A stretch of DNA of 64,000 bases from Bugula neritina (GCA_964035545.1 OZ037773.1:3389751-3453750), one strand, 5' to 3'; shown: positions 38,401 to 49,605, numbered from the stretch's first letter. The notes: generated from the letters alone by a model not told the origin. Numbers and translations are program-made.

Positions 38401-38536
38401 TTTTTACTCTGCAGTGAATAAAATTGTTATCTTACTTGCAGAATCCACTTTCATCACAAGTCTTGAAGTTATTTCTATCTACTGCTAGAGCAGAGTTTAT
38501 AAACAACAACACGAAGAGTACTGCACAAACTTTCAT
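29459..38536 (-). CDS. GANAB: glucosidase II alpha subunit, GH31 (GANAB)
   Basis: ER glycoside hydrolase (GH31) that removes the inner glucoses from N-glycans; works with a beta subunit (PRKCSH family) in the calnexin cycle. 22 exons by low-high coordinates in transcript order: 38436-38536, 38147-38262, 37679-37817, 37402-37572, 36209-36410, 36066-36123, 35774-35870, 35466-35584, 35032-35147, 34721-34840, 34362-34501, 33817-34016, 33168-33391, 32803-32983, 32499-32575, 32088-32203, 31496-31629, 31182-31309, 30808-30948, 30253-30362, 29807-29907, 29459-29571; phases match throughout and give 967 aa. The N-terminus [18 protein letters not shown] is a signal peptide, followed by the family motif [14 protein letters not shown]. 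The catalytic nucleophile is Asp564 ([10 protein letters not shown]) and the acid/base Asp640 (WTGDN). Other landmarks are [35 protein letters not shown] and [11 protein letters not shown]. The exon at 36209-36410 encodes a Pro/Glu-rich acidic insert, in the same place as the variable acidic segment of human GANAB. Confidence 0.97.
31625..31885 (-). repeat. acceptor-derived repeats in the GANAB intron before exon 17
   Basis: On the minus strand the acceptor context TTTTCTGTAG plus exon start ATATC (31625-31642) is repeated at 31714-31731 and, degraded, near 31649. Upstream, 31733-31885 is a degenerate array of about 14 bp, in plus-strand form TCAACAGGAAGTAG/TTCAACAGAAAGTA. On the transcribed strand it is a series of pyrimidine-rich blocks such as TACTTTCTGTTGA. 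Confidence 0.75.
32334..32475. repeat. 18-bp tandem repeat in a GANAB intron
   Basis: About seven to eight variants of TATATAACTAGTAGCTTG lie in intron 32204-32498, starting about 25 bases inside the donor of exon 32499-32575. It is near, but does not contain, the splice site. Confidence 0.85.
34489..34551 (-). repeat. about 20-bp tandem repeat containing a GANAB 3' splice site
   Basis: Three variants of AGAGAAGATCTACAG (plus-strand form). On the minus strand each reads CTGTAG or CTCTAG followed by ATCTTCTCTC. The copy at the exon edge is the true acceptor (AG at 34503-34502) plus the first exon bases. Confidence 0.8.
34865..35025. repeat. triplet-repeat-filled GANAB intron
   Basis: The intron 34841-35031 is nearly all degenerate (TAG)n/(CAG)n on the plus strand, with blocks such as GCAGCAGCAGCAGC and GTAGTAGTAGTAGTAGTG. 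Only short flanks next to the splice sites are unique. Confidence 0.9.
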
Positions 38537-39882
38537 AGTAGTGATTTCCCACCTGCAAGTGCAACATCAACATGAACATGGTGAAAGCATTAACATATAA
38601 TTTGACATACATCTATATTTTATCAATTCAATCATTAAATGATTCAATTAAAATGATTCTATTTAATTATGACAGAAATATCAATATTATTTAAATTTTA
38701 GTAACACTTATACCAATAGCCTACTAAAACAACTTGAATATTTTATTTTTAAAGTTATTAGCAATTGTAAATCATAATGAAAATATGTCACATTCACTAT
38801 CACTATGACTATCAATTTCAGTATAACTATAATAATTATAAATTAATATTATAATATAAATAATAAAACTAAATTTAATATCAATTATGTAATGGTAATG
38901 CTAATAGTAATACTAATAGTCATAGAGATGGTGCATTATTAGTAGTAATACTAAATCTAATAGTAGTACTAATAAGTATTAGCAAATGTAACACTAATAC
39001 TAATAGTAATGGTAATAGTAATACTAATAGTTATACTAACAGTAATAGTAATACTAGTACTAGTGGTAGTAGCAGCAGCAATACTTTAACATTAACATAT
39101 AGTTATACTTATACTAGTTATAGTTATACAGTTACACATTGACAGTACGCTTACCACTACACTAACACGAATACTATTACTAATACTGCAAGTAAGAGTA
39201 AGTGTAAGTGTAGCTGTAACACTAACACTAACAGTAACTGTAACAGTAACTGTAAGTCATAAGTGCAACTGCAATTCCTGGCCACTGTGACACTGACTGG
39301 GCCCTGGGCAAGGCAGTTAGAGTTTGCAATATGAAAACTCATAAAATTAAATAGTAATTGCGATAGTCAGCCACTAATAAAGACAAAATGAGAAAATTCA
39401 AACATGCATTAGACTCGAATTTGCTATTGAAATCACTATGAGCAATGACTATAAGAATAAACAATGAATGAAATCCTTTACCATTGTCTTTCGGCCATGA
39501 TGATAGTAAATGTAGTCTTACCAAAATTTATGAATCATGAAGAGGATACATTTTTAAAAAAAGAAACGAGTATCAAAATAATAAATAAATAAATATTTGC
39601 TCAAAATATAGGCAACATTTATACAACAAAAATTATTATGCAAAAAAACTTTGTTTTATTAAAAAAATAAATGCTTTATATAAAGACTATATCTGCTGTT
39701 ATCAGCGATTCCGATAAATTATATTCTCGAAAGTTTGGTTTCCGAAATCGGCATGCCCTATGGCCTGTTAAATATTTGTCACTGTAAGACTCATTCAGAT
39801 TTACTTTTTCAAAAGCTGCCCATACAACTAATAACTATTAAAGAGTCATACGTTTTCAAAAATTAACTAATTTATTTTTTAA
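38537..39882. promoter_or_regulatory. divergent promoter region of GANAB and GPATCH4
   Basis: The two start codons are 1.35 kb apart, head to head, so both promoters and 5' UTRs should lie here. The middle (38810-39250) is made of degenerate TAATACTAATAG/TGTAACTGTTAC words like those at 23040-24320. No TATA box or other core element could be assigned with confidence, so the regulatory call rests on gene arrangement alone. Confidence 0.4.
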
Positions 39883-42800
39883 ATGTCACGCAACAAGATA
39901 GATGACAAATCTTTCGGTTACCGACACTTATGTGAAAGGGGCTGGAACGACGGTATGAAAATAAAATTCACTTTGACTTTCACTGATCACTCAAACTTTC
40001 AGTTTGGGGTTCACCCAAATTAAAATTCAATTATTTTCAGTACAGAATTAAAATATTGAAACTAAATTAAAGTTTTATAAAATTGAATAATATTATATTT
40101 ATTAATATAACCTAAACCTTAACGGGCTAACCATGATTATAGTTTATTTTATATTTAATTTTATGCCTATACTTAGTCTTATACTTATAGTTATACAGTA
40201 TAACTTATAGTTATACTATAACTATTACTATAAGTATAGCTATAAGTATAAATATAAAATGAACTATAATCATGGTTTAGGTTATATTAATGAATGTACT
40301 ATAATTCAATTTTATAATACATTAATTTAGTTATAGTATCAGTATGACCATGAGTATGTGGGCCACTGCTGAATCTCAACAGTCAACACTACACTCAATC
40401 TCATTACATTCAATAATTTGTTTTCAGTTGAGTTTCATCTGCCAGATCCTTAGAATATATTTTAGTTCATTTTTTGTAGTTATACTTTTGCTCAAAGTGA
40501 GACTGAGAGTGAGTCTTGCTTGTACTTTCTTAACAAAATAAAAAGGTAATTGTCTGGCAGCTGGTAGTTGTTTGATTCTTTTGGTTATTGTCATTGAAAT
40601 TCACTAGAATTTTAGTTACAAACGTTAATGTATAGCTGGCAGGAATAATTAATATGTTAGGAGTTATTTAGTTGATATATTAGTTATCAATTCTGCCATA
40701 TGTAATAAAATTGTGTGTCATTTGTAGGTGAAGGCCTGGGTCGAGACAATAATGGAACAGCTGATCCCATAAAAGTGAATGTATGTAACGCTCTTACCTT
40801 ATCTAGTTGGATAATTACATAAGTTTTTAAAATAATTTATGAATAAATTTATAAATAACAGTATTTCTACTTGAAATTTGTTATTTAGCTGAAACACGAC
40901 AAAGCTGGCCTTGGGCATGATATTAGTAAAACTTTCACCAACCAGTGGTGGGACCATGTGTTCAACAAAGCGGCTGCTAAGCTCTCTGTAGAGACTGGCG
41001 AGGAGGGGGTGAAGGTCACTTCTAATTCCGATATGTCTGAAAAACAAAAGGAAAAGTTGAAAAGAAAAGTGTTATATGGAAACTTTGTGAAGGTGAGTAA
41101 ATGGAGGACATGTTTTCTACTTAACTTTAAGGTTTACATCGACATGATATACATGTCATTGGATAATGCTCTGGACGCTACTATTGTAGGGGTCCACTCT
41201 AGAGTTTGGGCAGGAAACACATGAGGTACAAGAAGCACCTGAGGAGGAGTGTCCACCGTCAGCTGTTTCTGTGTATGTTTCTAATATTTTCACTCTAACT
41301 CTAGCCGTTCAACTTCAGTTTGTAGTTTCACTTTCGTTATATAACTCTGTGTGTCTGTTGTAGTTTCTATCTCTTAGTGGACTTGTTTGGCTTTCTAGAT
41401 AATCAGCTTTCGTTTCACTGTGGCATTATTTCCAGTTTCATGTTTAAGACTGTTTTACAAATACGTAAAAATATGATTAGTTTTTTGTTTTCCGGTTTTA
41501 AGTCTTCAAGTTCAACAATAAATAATTTATTATATTGTTGAAAATTTAGATAATTTGGCTTCAGTGTTGTATTTTCATTGTTTGTTACTCATTGTCTACT
41601 GCCTGTGTTTACACTATTACAGGCTAACAGATGATCAGTTGCTGTTGGCGTGTGGAGGGCGAACAGCGCATAAGTGAGTATTTATAATGTGAAGCCTACT
41701 TTGTTATAAATAATTACATTCTCGTGGCAAATCTAATATTAATTTGCATTTACTAATTTACTTGTTAAGTCATCTCTCACTGTACTGAGTTGTTGCACAC
41801 ATCTTTCAATCAATTACTGTAGAGGTGCGAGGCACGGTTTCAAGATGAATGGTAAACTAGCCAGACTGGAACAGCAAGACAGCTCAGGGTTTCTAGGAGA
41901 TGAGGAACTAGTTGTTAGGTATGAACTAGTTGTTAGGTATGAACTAGTTGTTAGGTATGAACTAGTTGTTAGGTATGAACTAGTTGTTAGGTATGAACTA
42001 GTTGTTAGGTATGAACTAGTTGTTAGGGATGAACTAGTTGTTAGGTATGAACTAGTCGTTAAGGATGAACTAGTTTCTATGTTTATATTTTCTCTTATTT
42101 TGTTGTTTAATTAAGAAGAACCTGTAACCTGAATGTAAACACAAGTTATTTGCTTTTTATTTACTAAAAAGCTTTAAAGTATGTATTGGTCACAATTAGT
42201 TTTTAATACTGATTGTTTTAATAAAAGTTTTTTGTTGAATTAAGTAAGTGAATAAATGCTTGAAGAATTGTACTACATTATCCATACTATACAATTTTTA
42301 GACATAAAACGAAAAAGTCTAAGAAAAATAGAGACGATGAGAATGTGGAGGTGAGTCATAATAAATAGTCAGGGACAATACCACGAGTTTCCAAAGAGTA
42401 CCTCCCAAGTTCTGTGATGCAAAATATTCTGCAGGCTGTAGCACTCCAGTTGAAGTATTTATTACTGCTAAGTACTGACTATTCATGTATCTGCAACTTT
42501 ACACACAATCAAGAATCTATAAAGCCACACAAATTAGAAAACTGTGGTGTGAAAATCACTAGCAATCTGGCAAAAGGTTGCTATGTCTATGTTCATAGCT
42601 TGACATGTATATTCAGTTCATAAACATTTGAGTTACCAACATATCATATCACAGAACTATAATAATGAAGTGATGCTCATTAACTGTGAACTTTTTTGAA
42701 GGATTTCTAAACCTCACTTTATATTTATATAATATAAATTTCTGTATTTTCCTATTGACGATTGTTCAACATATTTTTTATTGATTTCTGTGGCTTTAAT

Positions 42801-43038
42801 GCTTCTAGCATGTTAACCTGGTGTGTGTAGTGCAAATGGCATGGCTTACTACAGAAATGAAATATGATTTCTCATGGGTTTCAGTTTTATCCTGTAGGCA
42901 CAACTTTCAGATGAACCAAGTGAGACGAAAACTAAAAAGAAGAAGCATAAACACAAGAGAGTTAAGGATTCATCATATGAAAAATCTGAGGAAGTAGATG
43001 AAATAAAACCTAAGAAGAAGCGCAGAAAAGATAGGTAG
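39883..43038 (+). CDS. GPATCH4: G-patch domain-containing protein 4 (GPATCH4)
   Basis: Nucleolar G-patch protein, a class whose G-patch binds and activates DEAH-box helicases. Exons 39883-39952, 40728-40780, 40889-41092, 41190 or 41214-41272, 41623-41673, 41823-41918, 42302-42350, 42898-43038; about 240 aa with the shortest forms (human about 446). The G-patch is split over exons 1-3: RHLCERGWNDG, EGLGRDNNG, then AGLGHD. Family motifs follow: FTNQWWDHVFNKAAA, LYGNFVK, LTDDQLLLACGGRTAHK and MNGKLARLEQQ. The C-terminus is a short Lys-rich basic tail (KTKKKKHKHKR, KPKKKRRKDR), much shorter than in human. Exon 4 has two in-frame acceptors 24 bases apart. The exon 6 donor is repeated every 18 bases (see 41905-42075). 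A candidate AATAAA is at 43437-43442. Divergent from GANAB. Confidence 0.92.
40073..40318. repeat. long inverted repeat (fold-back) in GPATCH4 intron 1
   Basis: The left arm (TTTATAAAATTGAATAAT..., TTAATATAACCTAAACC, ATGATTATAGTTTATTTTAT) is repeated inverted on the right (ATAAAATGAACTATAATCAT, GGTTTAGGTTATATTAA, ATAATTCAATTTTATAA). The left arm carries about 14 extra bases between AACC and ATGATT. The centre is a TATAGTTATAC-type self-complementary stretch. No reading frame is present. Confidence 0.85.
41905..42075 (+). repeat. 18-bp repeat carrying the GPATCH4 exon 6 5' splice site
   Basis: About 9.5 copies of GAACTAGTTGTTAGGTAT. The junction TTAG|GTATGA recurs every 18 bases, with GT donors at 41919, 41937, 41955, 41973, 41991, 42009 and 42045. 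Two copies have GGAT instead of GTAT and would not work. 18 bp is six codons and the array stays open in the exon 6 frame, encoding ELVVRY units. Confidence 0.95.
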
Positions 43039-43442
43039 TGGGACTTCATATTCTTTAGTTCAGAGAAGATATTGTGCTGATCTTCATGATATTCATGGGA
43101 GGGAGACTTGCATGGCAAAGTTATCTCTAGCTCTTATTCCACTTTTTGTATACCAATTGAAAACTTGAGATGTACTGGACCTACTTATTTTAGAAGATAT
43201 GCGCATCAGAAAAATCAATTTGATCACCCAGGAAGGACAAAATGCACCACTCGAATATAAATGGTGCCTATTCCAACATTTTTGTCTTCCAACACTGTGA
43301 TATTTTTTACATTATGCAAAACACAGTGTTAGTAAAGCTCAGTTTATCTCAGGCCATCTTGTGATGAAAGAGCTTAGTTGCAGTAGACAATTTATTTATT
43401 ATTACCAATGATTTATACTTTGTCTTTTGACTTCAAAATAAA

Positions 43443-45463
43443 AAATTAATTTACTAATATTAAGCTCCATGAAATCAATACAGGTTATTAATATGCGCAC
43501 CCATAATGTATGTCAAATATAATATATTGAGCAATGCAGCTAAGCTAAATCAACTATAAAATTATTTCAGTTGATGTCTATTCTTTTAACAACCTTGATA
43601 TTAGTTTATTAAAGTTTCAAATATTATAATTTAGTTTGCAAGTTACCTCCCCTGTAAGTTTCTCTGGATGACGACTCCTATAATCTAATGATTCTATATA
43701 AGCAGCTAAGAGTTGGGGGTGACTGGGTGTAGAACATAACTTCTTCTGTTTCATTTCTAATCAAGAGCATAGGCTATTCTCAATTTCTCCAGTACTGTAC
43801 TTACCTCAACAGTGTATGACTCTGCTATGTATATTACCAAATACACAGTGGCAGCATTTCATCAGGTTCTTACCAATCACAGAGAATGTCAAGCTAAACA
43901 GACCTCCCTGTTGTCATGAATACATGTAAACAGTTGTGTAACACTTTCAACTACTTCTATCAGTCTAATCTTTTCTAGTTAGCTGTTGCATTAAGCAATA
44001 TATTTATTATAGCTTTGACTTCACATATGTCCATCATGAATATTATTATGCAATGTTTGTTACAAGTTGTAAGTACCATCAATGTTTTTCATTGGTTATT
44101 GTAGGTAATGAACAAGTTTCTAAAATGCTCATGATTATATCATTTTATAATATAGACGCCATGGTTTATTTCCTGGCTACTAACTAATTAACAAGCATGT
44201 TTAAGCCAATCAAAATGATTTTCAAATTTAGTTAGAGCTAAACTAGCTATTATATCACCTACACCGTGCCGTGGACTAGCGTGATGAGTCTATCCAGTTC
44301 TTAGATGAAAGTCATGTCATTATCTTCTCAATTAAGCCTTTTATTGAAAAAATAATTGCATATTTTAGATTTATAATAAAATCATTATAAAAATAGCATG
44401 TTCTAGAATATTCACTGCTGACAATCTTGAGTTAGGTGGAGCTAGAGTCAAGTTGTGAATCAATAATATAATTGTTCTTCAATTGCCTATTTTTAATAAA
44501 AGTTGCATGATGCAACTTTTTACTTTATCAATTTACCTCATTATGGGATGTTCTTAACAGCTTTTCTTATCATATACTATAATTATAAAGTTATGATATA
44601 TAATCTGTAGGCCTACATATTATATGCCTTTCTGCAGCTAAGCTTAATTTCAGTTCATTTGAGTGTTGTGTGATTTGGACTGAGAAATCATATAATTTGG
44701 CCAATAATTGTCTTAAGGTTGACCTGCATTTAACACTCTATGTGAAGATAGAGGGCACTCAAGTCCTCTAAGTTTTTACAGTTTCAGTGTAATGGTGGTG
44801 AATGCAGAAATTGCTAGCAACAATTCTATATATGGTGTGGTGGTTCGTGGAACTACCAGCAGCACAACATGTAGGGTCGCGTAATTGACCCGGAACAATG
44901 GATAGCCAATTAGCGTAGTTGATAGTTAGCAGCAATTGTAGTTTCCCGCTGCTAACTCAGTCGAAGCTAGAGTGTGAAATAGATTAGATGTGTAACTTGT
45001 TTGGAAATAATGTATCGTGTTTTTATAATGTATAGTTGTGTATAAAATATACTCGTTCACTCGACTTATCCTGGTGCAGTTCTATAGTAGATAAATAGAC
45101 TCTCTGGATAGCACATCAACCCTAAATCTGAAAATCTTAACAATAGAAAATGAAAACAGTTGCTAATGTAGACTACAAGTATAATCAAGTTACAAGGTGT
45201 GCATGTGTGGTTAAGTTATTACTTGGTGACTGCATTAACTTTGATATTAGTTTATTTTAGTTACTATTAATAAGAAAATAGACCACAATAACCAAAATTG
45301 TATTCTTTTGATAACAAAGAACATTATAAAACATTTAACTTCAAATACACAACACAAAAATACAATGACTTAGGCTGCTGAACATTTGCTTTTTTAAAAC
45401 AGTAAATGAAAATAAAGTTCTAAAAATAAAAGTTTTATAATTTGTGTGAACAGCTGTAACACA
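43443..45463. other. intergenic region without recognisable genes
   Basis: No conserved exon was seen. A short stretch at 43691-43735 (GATTCTATATAAGCAGCTAA then GGGGGTGACTGGGTG) resembles 810-865 in PRPF39 intron 2, so it is probably another small dispersed repeat. A somewhat GC-richer block lies at 44870-45080. Confidence 0.5.
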
Positions 45464-45469
45464 TTTATT
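45464..45469 (-). terminator. candidate polyadenylation signal of GPCR-A
   Basis: TTTATT on the plus strand (AATAAA on the transcribed strand), about 130 bases after the stop codon. Confidence 0.5.
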
Positions 45470-45600
45470 TAATAACTCACTCTTAATATATGTTATATCA
45501 TAAGCCTATAGCACATATCACAGTTTAGGAACTACTTAAAGTGTTATATCACCAGACTTGCAACTTTAAAGTACTTGCGTATCTTAATATTTGCATGTAG

Positions 45601-46572
45601 CTAGTTGGGACCAGCCTGTGGTGTGACAGCATTGCCCAATTTGCACCTGAGTAGTTTGTTCAGGTGTCGAATGTATGAGGGGTTTAAATAAATAAACAAA
45701 ACTACATTCAAAACTCCATATAATCCTTGGATTATGAAAGCACTCAAGTCAATTAATTTAGTTTTTCCCTCAGGCAGCTCACCTAGTTTCCTTGCACCCA
45801 TGGTAATAACTGTGGGAAAGAATGACAAGTAAAACAAGACGCTTGTCAGCAACACATATTTTGCTGCCTTTTCAAGTTCTTCATCGTCTGCAGGTTGAGC
45901 TGCTCTGCGAGACATCCGTTTTAGTTCCACACCCACTTTACCCAGAGTTACTATGGTTACTAAGGCAGATATACCGAGAAGTATGAACTGCACAGCAGCT
46001 GTTAGGGGAGTCTGGTTAAAGTGCGTCAGTCCAATATCATTGACACAGAATTGTTCAAAATTGAAAGAGTTTACCATAACTGATATCACAAAGCTGACAA
46101 TCCAGATGAAGATGTAACCAACTTCTAAGTGCTGGATGAGCTTGTTGGTTGTGTATTTGAATGGTGTACAGATTGCGACATACCGTTCATAACTTGCTAA
46201 AGCGAGGACGGAAAATCGAGTTGTCACGGATATAAAAGTTGGAATTGCAACTCCCACGAGAAATATTTTTGAAAATTCTTCTTCCAGCTTCAAAACGAAA
46301 TATTTCAGTGAACAATCCACTTGTAGAATAAACATTGAACTAGCAAAAATATCAGATGAGCCAATATTCACCAGAGTCCAGAAGTACTTCTTAGCCCTTA
46401 ATTTTTTAATAAAAGAAAAAACAACAATGTGTAAAACGTTTACCAATATTGTCACCACATTGATGCTCACGATAGCCTTTGACCAATTTTTGTAGCCACA
46501 TACTTCTGAAACAGTTAAGTTGAAACACAACAGGCCACTGTTTGCGGTTTCATTGGAGTCAGTCACATTCAT
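45601..46572 (-). CDS. GPCR-A, rhodopsin-class seven-transmembrane receptor
   Basis: Intronless gene of 323 aa. The extracellular N-terminus has NxS/T glycosylation sites (NVTD, NETA, NLTV, NWSK). Seven hydrophobic segments follow in order: TM1 about 33-55, TM2 around YFWTLVNIGSSDIF, TM3 ending in YERYVAICTPF (the E/DRY motif as ERY), TM4 (VGYIFIWIVSFVISV), TM5, TM6 (KYVLLTSVLFYLSFFP) and TM7 (GLYGVLNVVLFIYLNPSY). The TM7 NPxxY motif appears altered to NVVLF. A Cys before TM3 (QVDC) and one in loop 2 (QFCVND) could pair. The third loop MSRRAAQPADDEE is shared with GPCR-B. Ligand and coupling are unknown. An AATAAA lies on this strand at 45464-45469. Confidence 0.88.
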   Translation of the reverse strand: MNVTDSNETANSGLLCFNLTVSEVCGYKNWSKAIVSINVVTILVNVLHIVVFSFIKKLRAKKYFWTLVNIGSSDIFASSMFILQVDCSLKYFVLKLEEEFSKIFLVGVAIPTFISVTTRFSVLALASYERYVAICTPFKYTTNKLIQHLEVGYIFIWIVSFVISVMVNSFNFEQFCVNDIGLTHFNQTPLTAAVQFILLGISALVTIVTLGKVGVELKRMSRRAAQPADDEELEKAAKYVLLTSVLFYLSFFPTVITMGARKLGELPEGKTKLIDLSAFIIQGLYGVLNVVLFIYLNPSYIRHLNKLLRCKLGNAVTPQAGPN

Positions 46573-47109
46573 GGCTCCTTTATTTGGTAAAGATACTCAA
46601 TAAATATTCTCAGAGCATGACTGCCACTAGAAAGATGGACTCTTGAAAGCTGAAATGACATATAGGAGCATATGTGATAACAAATTGTCTTTTTCTACTG
46701 ACATTTAATAATCTATTAGTACTGCATGGTACTATATGAATCCTCGCTTCTTACATCTTATATTTATCTTTTTTTGGTTTTATTTATATTTCCAACTAGA
46801 GATTTAATTAGAAACAGGCCAAAAATGTAGGATGTGACCCAAAACGCTGAAATGTCAAAAAGGGGGATAATAGTGAACCACAAAAGGTGACAACAGCGAT
46901 AGTGGTGAAGGCCAAAAAAGGTGAAAAGGAGGATAATTTTGAGGGTGTGTTTGAGTATTTAAGCTTATTTAATTATTTAAACAATGCTTATAGTATCGAA
47001 TTGAATAGACTATAGGATAAAAGGCGTAGACTTAGTCTTATCCATCATAGTTACAGACATTTATAATTGGAATGTCCGTAATTTATAGCATAGACTTGTC
47101 AATTGGTTA

Positions 47110-47148
47110 TACACACACGCACACACGCACACACGCACACACGCACAC
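47110..47148. repeat. (ACACACGC)n microsatellite
   Basis: Alternating purine-pyrimidine run of about 39 bp upstream of GPCR-A. Confidence 0.95.
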
Positions 47149-47393
47149 TTCTAATATAACTTACCGTTAGGTTAATCACTCCTGCAAGACTGTAATGGAT
47201 TCCTAACATATTAAAAACTCACAGCTTCCCCTTCTCCTCTCTCTTTACTGCATCTCCTCTCCAGCAGGCACTCTTATATACCCAGCATATTATCAGTAAA
47301 GTTAAATGTTCACTATTGTCTCACCACACAGAGCACACACCCTGTACTGTTATATAACAAAATTGATTTTTTTCCTCAGTTTTGCCCTGATTA

Positions 47394-47950
47394 CATGATG
47401 AAGAGAATAGCTCGTTAGCAATAAATACACTAATGCATGGTTTTACTTCTAAAAATATGTTACGTTATAAACTCATATCTATAGCAATTATTTCAATTAA
47501 GTTTATAGAAAGTATGACAGTTTGAATAAACTCAAATTATAATAATGAACCCATCATGCTCATTATATTATAGATATAAACAGTGTCAACAGCGTCATTG
47601 ATTGTTAGTATAATGGCATATAAGGTCATGTAATGTTGATAAGAAATTGCTACCATGATGCTACCATGCTGCATGATAAAGAGAATAGCTCGTTAGAAAT
47701 AAACTCACACAATCTAGAATAGTTTTACGTCTAAAAATATTATGTTACATCATAAACTTATACATATAGCAATTATTTTAATTAAGTTTATATCTATATA
47801 AAGAGTATAAATTTGAATAGACTCTAATTATAATGATGAATCCATTCATGCTCATTATATAGAAATGTAGTGTCAACAGCATCATTGATTGGTAGTAATA
47901 ATATATAGGGTCAGGTAATGTTAATAAGAAATGATCACAATGATGCTACT
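47394..47950 (+). repeat. tandem duplication, two units of about 278 bp
   Basis: Units starting at 47394 and 47672 share GAGAATAGCTCGTTAG, ATATAGCAATTATTT/CTATAGCAATTATTT, AATTAAGTTTATA, CATGCTCATTATAT and a GTGTCAACAGC(G/A)TCATTGATTG block in the same order. No coding content. It lies between GPCR-A and RhoGAP1. Confidence 0.9.
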
Positions 47951-49574
47951 GCAATGCCTACTTTTAATTTTCTAATTATAACTGCTGATCCATTAACAAA
48001 TATTTTTTCTTAAAATAATTTTGACAAGTCGCTGCTTTACAATGACAAGTTAGTTATGAGGACCTTCAGAAATTTATATTTAAATTTACACTTTGTGTAA
48101 CTAGTGAAAACTAAAATACTATTTCATCAATGGTATTTAGCAATAGACTTTCAACTTAAAATATTAACAGTATTTTATTTAGTCGTACTAATGGGGAACA
48201 GGTAGTAAAGCCTGAAGTTAGATGATATTGCGTCATAGAATTATTTCACTCTCGAGTCTAGAACGTTTGACTGACACACTTTTAATTTTAACCTATAGTA
48301 ATTCTCTAATTATGTTTTGAGTTATTTTCTCATGGACTCTGCTAGGATATGGCTGGCCTAAGAAAATTAAACACACTTGTATTGAAGTTATCCCTCTTAG
48401 AATAATCATTGAAAATAGTAATGTTGTTGTGCCTGCTACCATAATTTAGCTTTATGACTATGTTTGTCTATGAAATATTACTATAAGCTTTATTATTTGT
48501 AAATTTCCTCAGTAAATGTTGTTCACTGTCTCAATTTTGACTGATGAATTGTTGAAGTTTCGTGTGATTAACTACTAAGTGTGGGTTATGCGTGTATATG
48601 ATCGAAGCTAGAACGTAACTCTTTGTGTATATGAGAAGCTAGAACATAACTCTTTGTATCTTTCCTAAAGAGAGAGCTGTGATTTATTTGTTTGAGAATA
48701 AGTATATTTATAAGACTAACAAGTAACAGAGATATCCAGATAAAATACTCATTTGTAAATTTTGTCCATATTCCCAATTTTGACTATGCTGAACTACCAA
48801 TTACCACCGGCCTCCAGATAACACCAAAACCATAGGTATACTAATCTTCGTAAATAGTTTTATGAATATTTATATGATTATTTCAACAGATGTAATTAAT
48901 TACTATACCTGTATTTTAAGGGTAAAGATATTTTAAGAAAATGTCTTTGCTATAATAAAGTTGGTGACTACTTTTAATTTAGAATCAACATATCTTGTTG
49001 GTAAACTATCATAAGAAGTTGTGTTGTTAATGAAGCTATACTAATTTAAAATGGAATATACTTCAGTCTTTTAAACTGAAGTGCTGTACAACAAAAATGT
49101 TAAGGTAACCTTAGTCTACTTAAAGAGAATAATATTCCCTAAAGTTGTTTATAAGGTTAGAATTATGAATGATAGGCTTGACATTAAAATTTTAAGCTTA
49201 TTAAATTAAAATAGATCTATCATCTACGATAACAAATTTAAAAAAAATTGTTACAAAAAGTTGCATGCATTTCTTTTTAAGCAATTCGCCACAGCTATAA
49301 CTTTTTTAGTAACAATCTACTAGTAGTTTATTAATTCTAGTAGTTAGGAATTCATGAGTTATGCGACATTATTCAGACAATGAGAAAGACATCATGTCAT
49401 GACTCTGCGTAGTTTGATTTGCTCTGCCTCAGTATACAGATGCTTCTATCTTTTATTCTGCTAATCATAGAATCAGCGTTTAAAATTTATATTATATACT
49501 TACTTCAGTATCGCACTTAATAATATTCCTGTAATTTGATTGTCAGGTCTTTCTAGTGCTCGACATTTCCTTTG

Positions 49575-49605
49575 CTGCTACATATTTTCTCTCTTGGATA
49601 ACAAG
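49575..49605 (+). promoter_or_regulatory. conserved 5' UTR exon end and upstream block of RhoGAP1
   Basis: The RhoGAP1 start codon sits three bases after an acceptor AG (49845-49846), so a 5' UTR exon must lie upstream. GCTACATATTTTCT...CAAG|GTTAGTG, with donor at 49606, is conserved at 58037-58066 in unit 2. The block before it (49380-49470) is also conserved, including TAGTTTGATTTGCTCTGCCT, consistent with a shared promoter region. Confidence 0.55.

Noticed and set aside
44870-45080. Possible solo LTR (TG start, TATAAAA, CA end)
   Set aside because: No matching second LTR, no convincing target-site duplication and no clear end; base composition alone is not enough.
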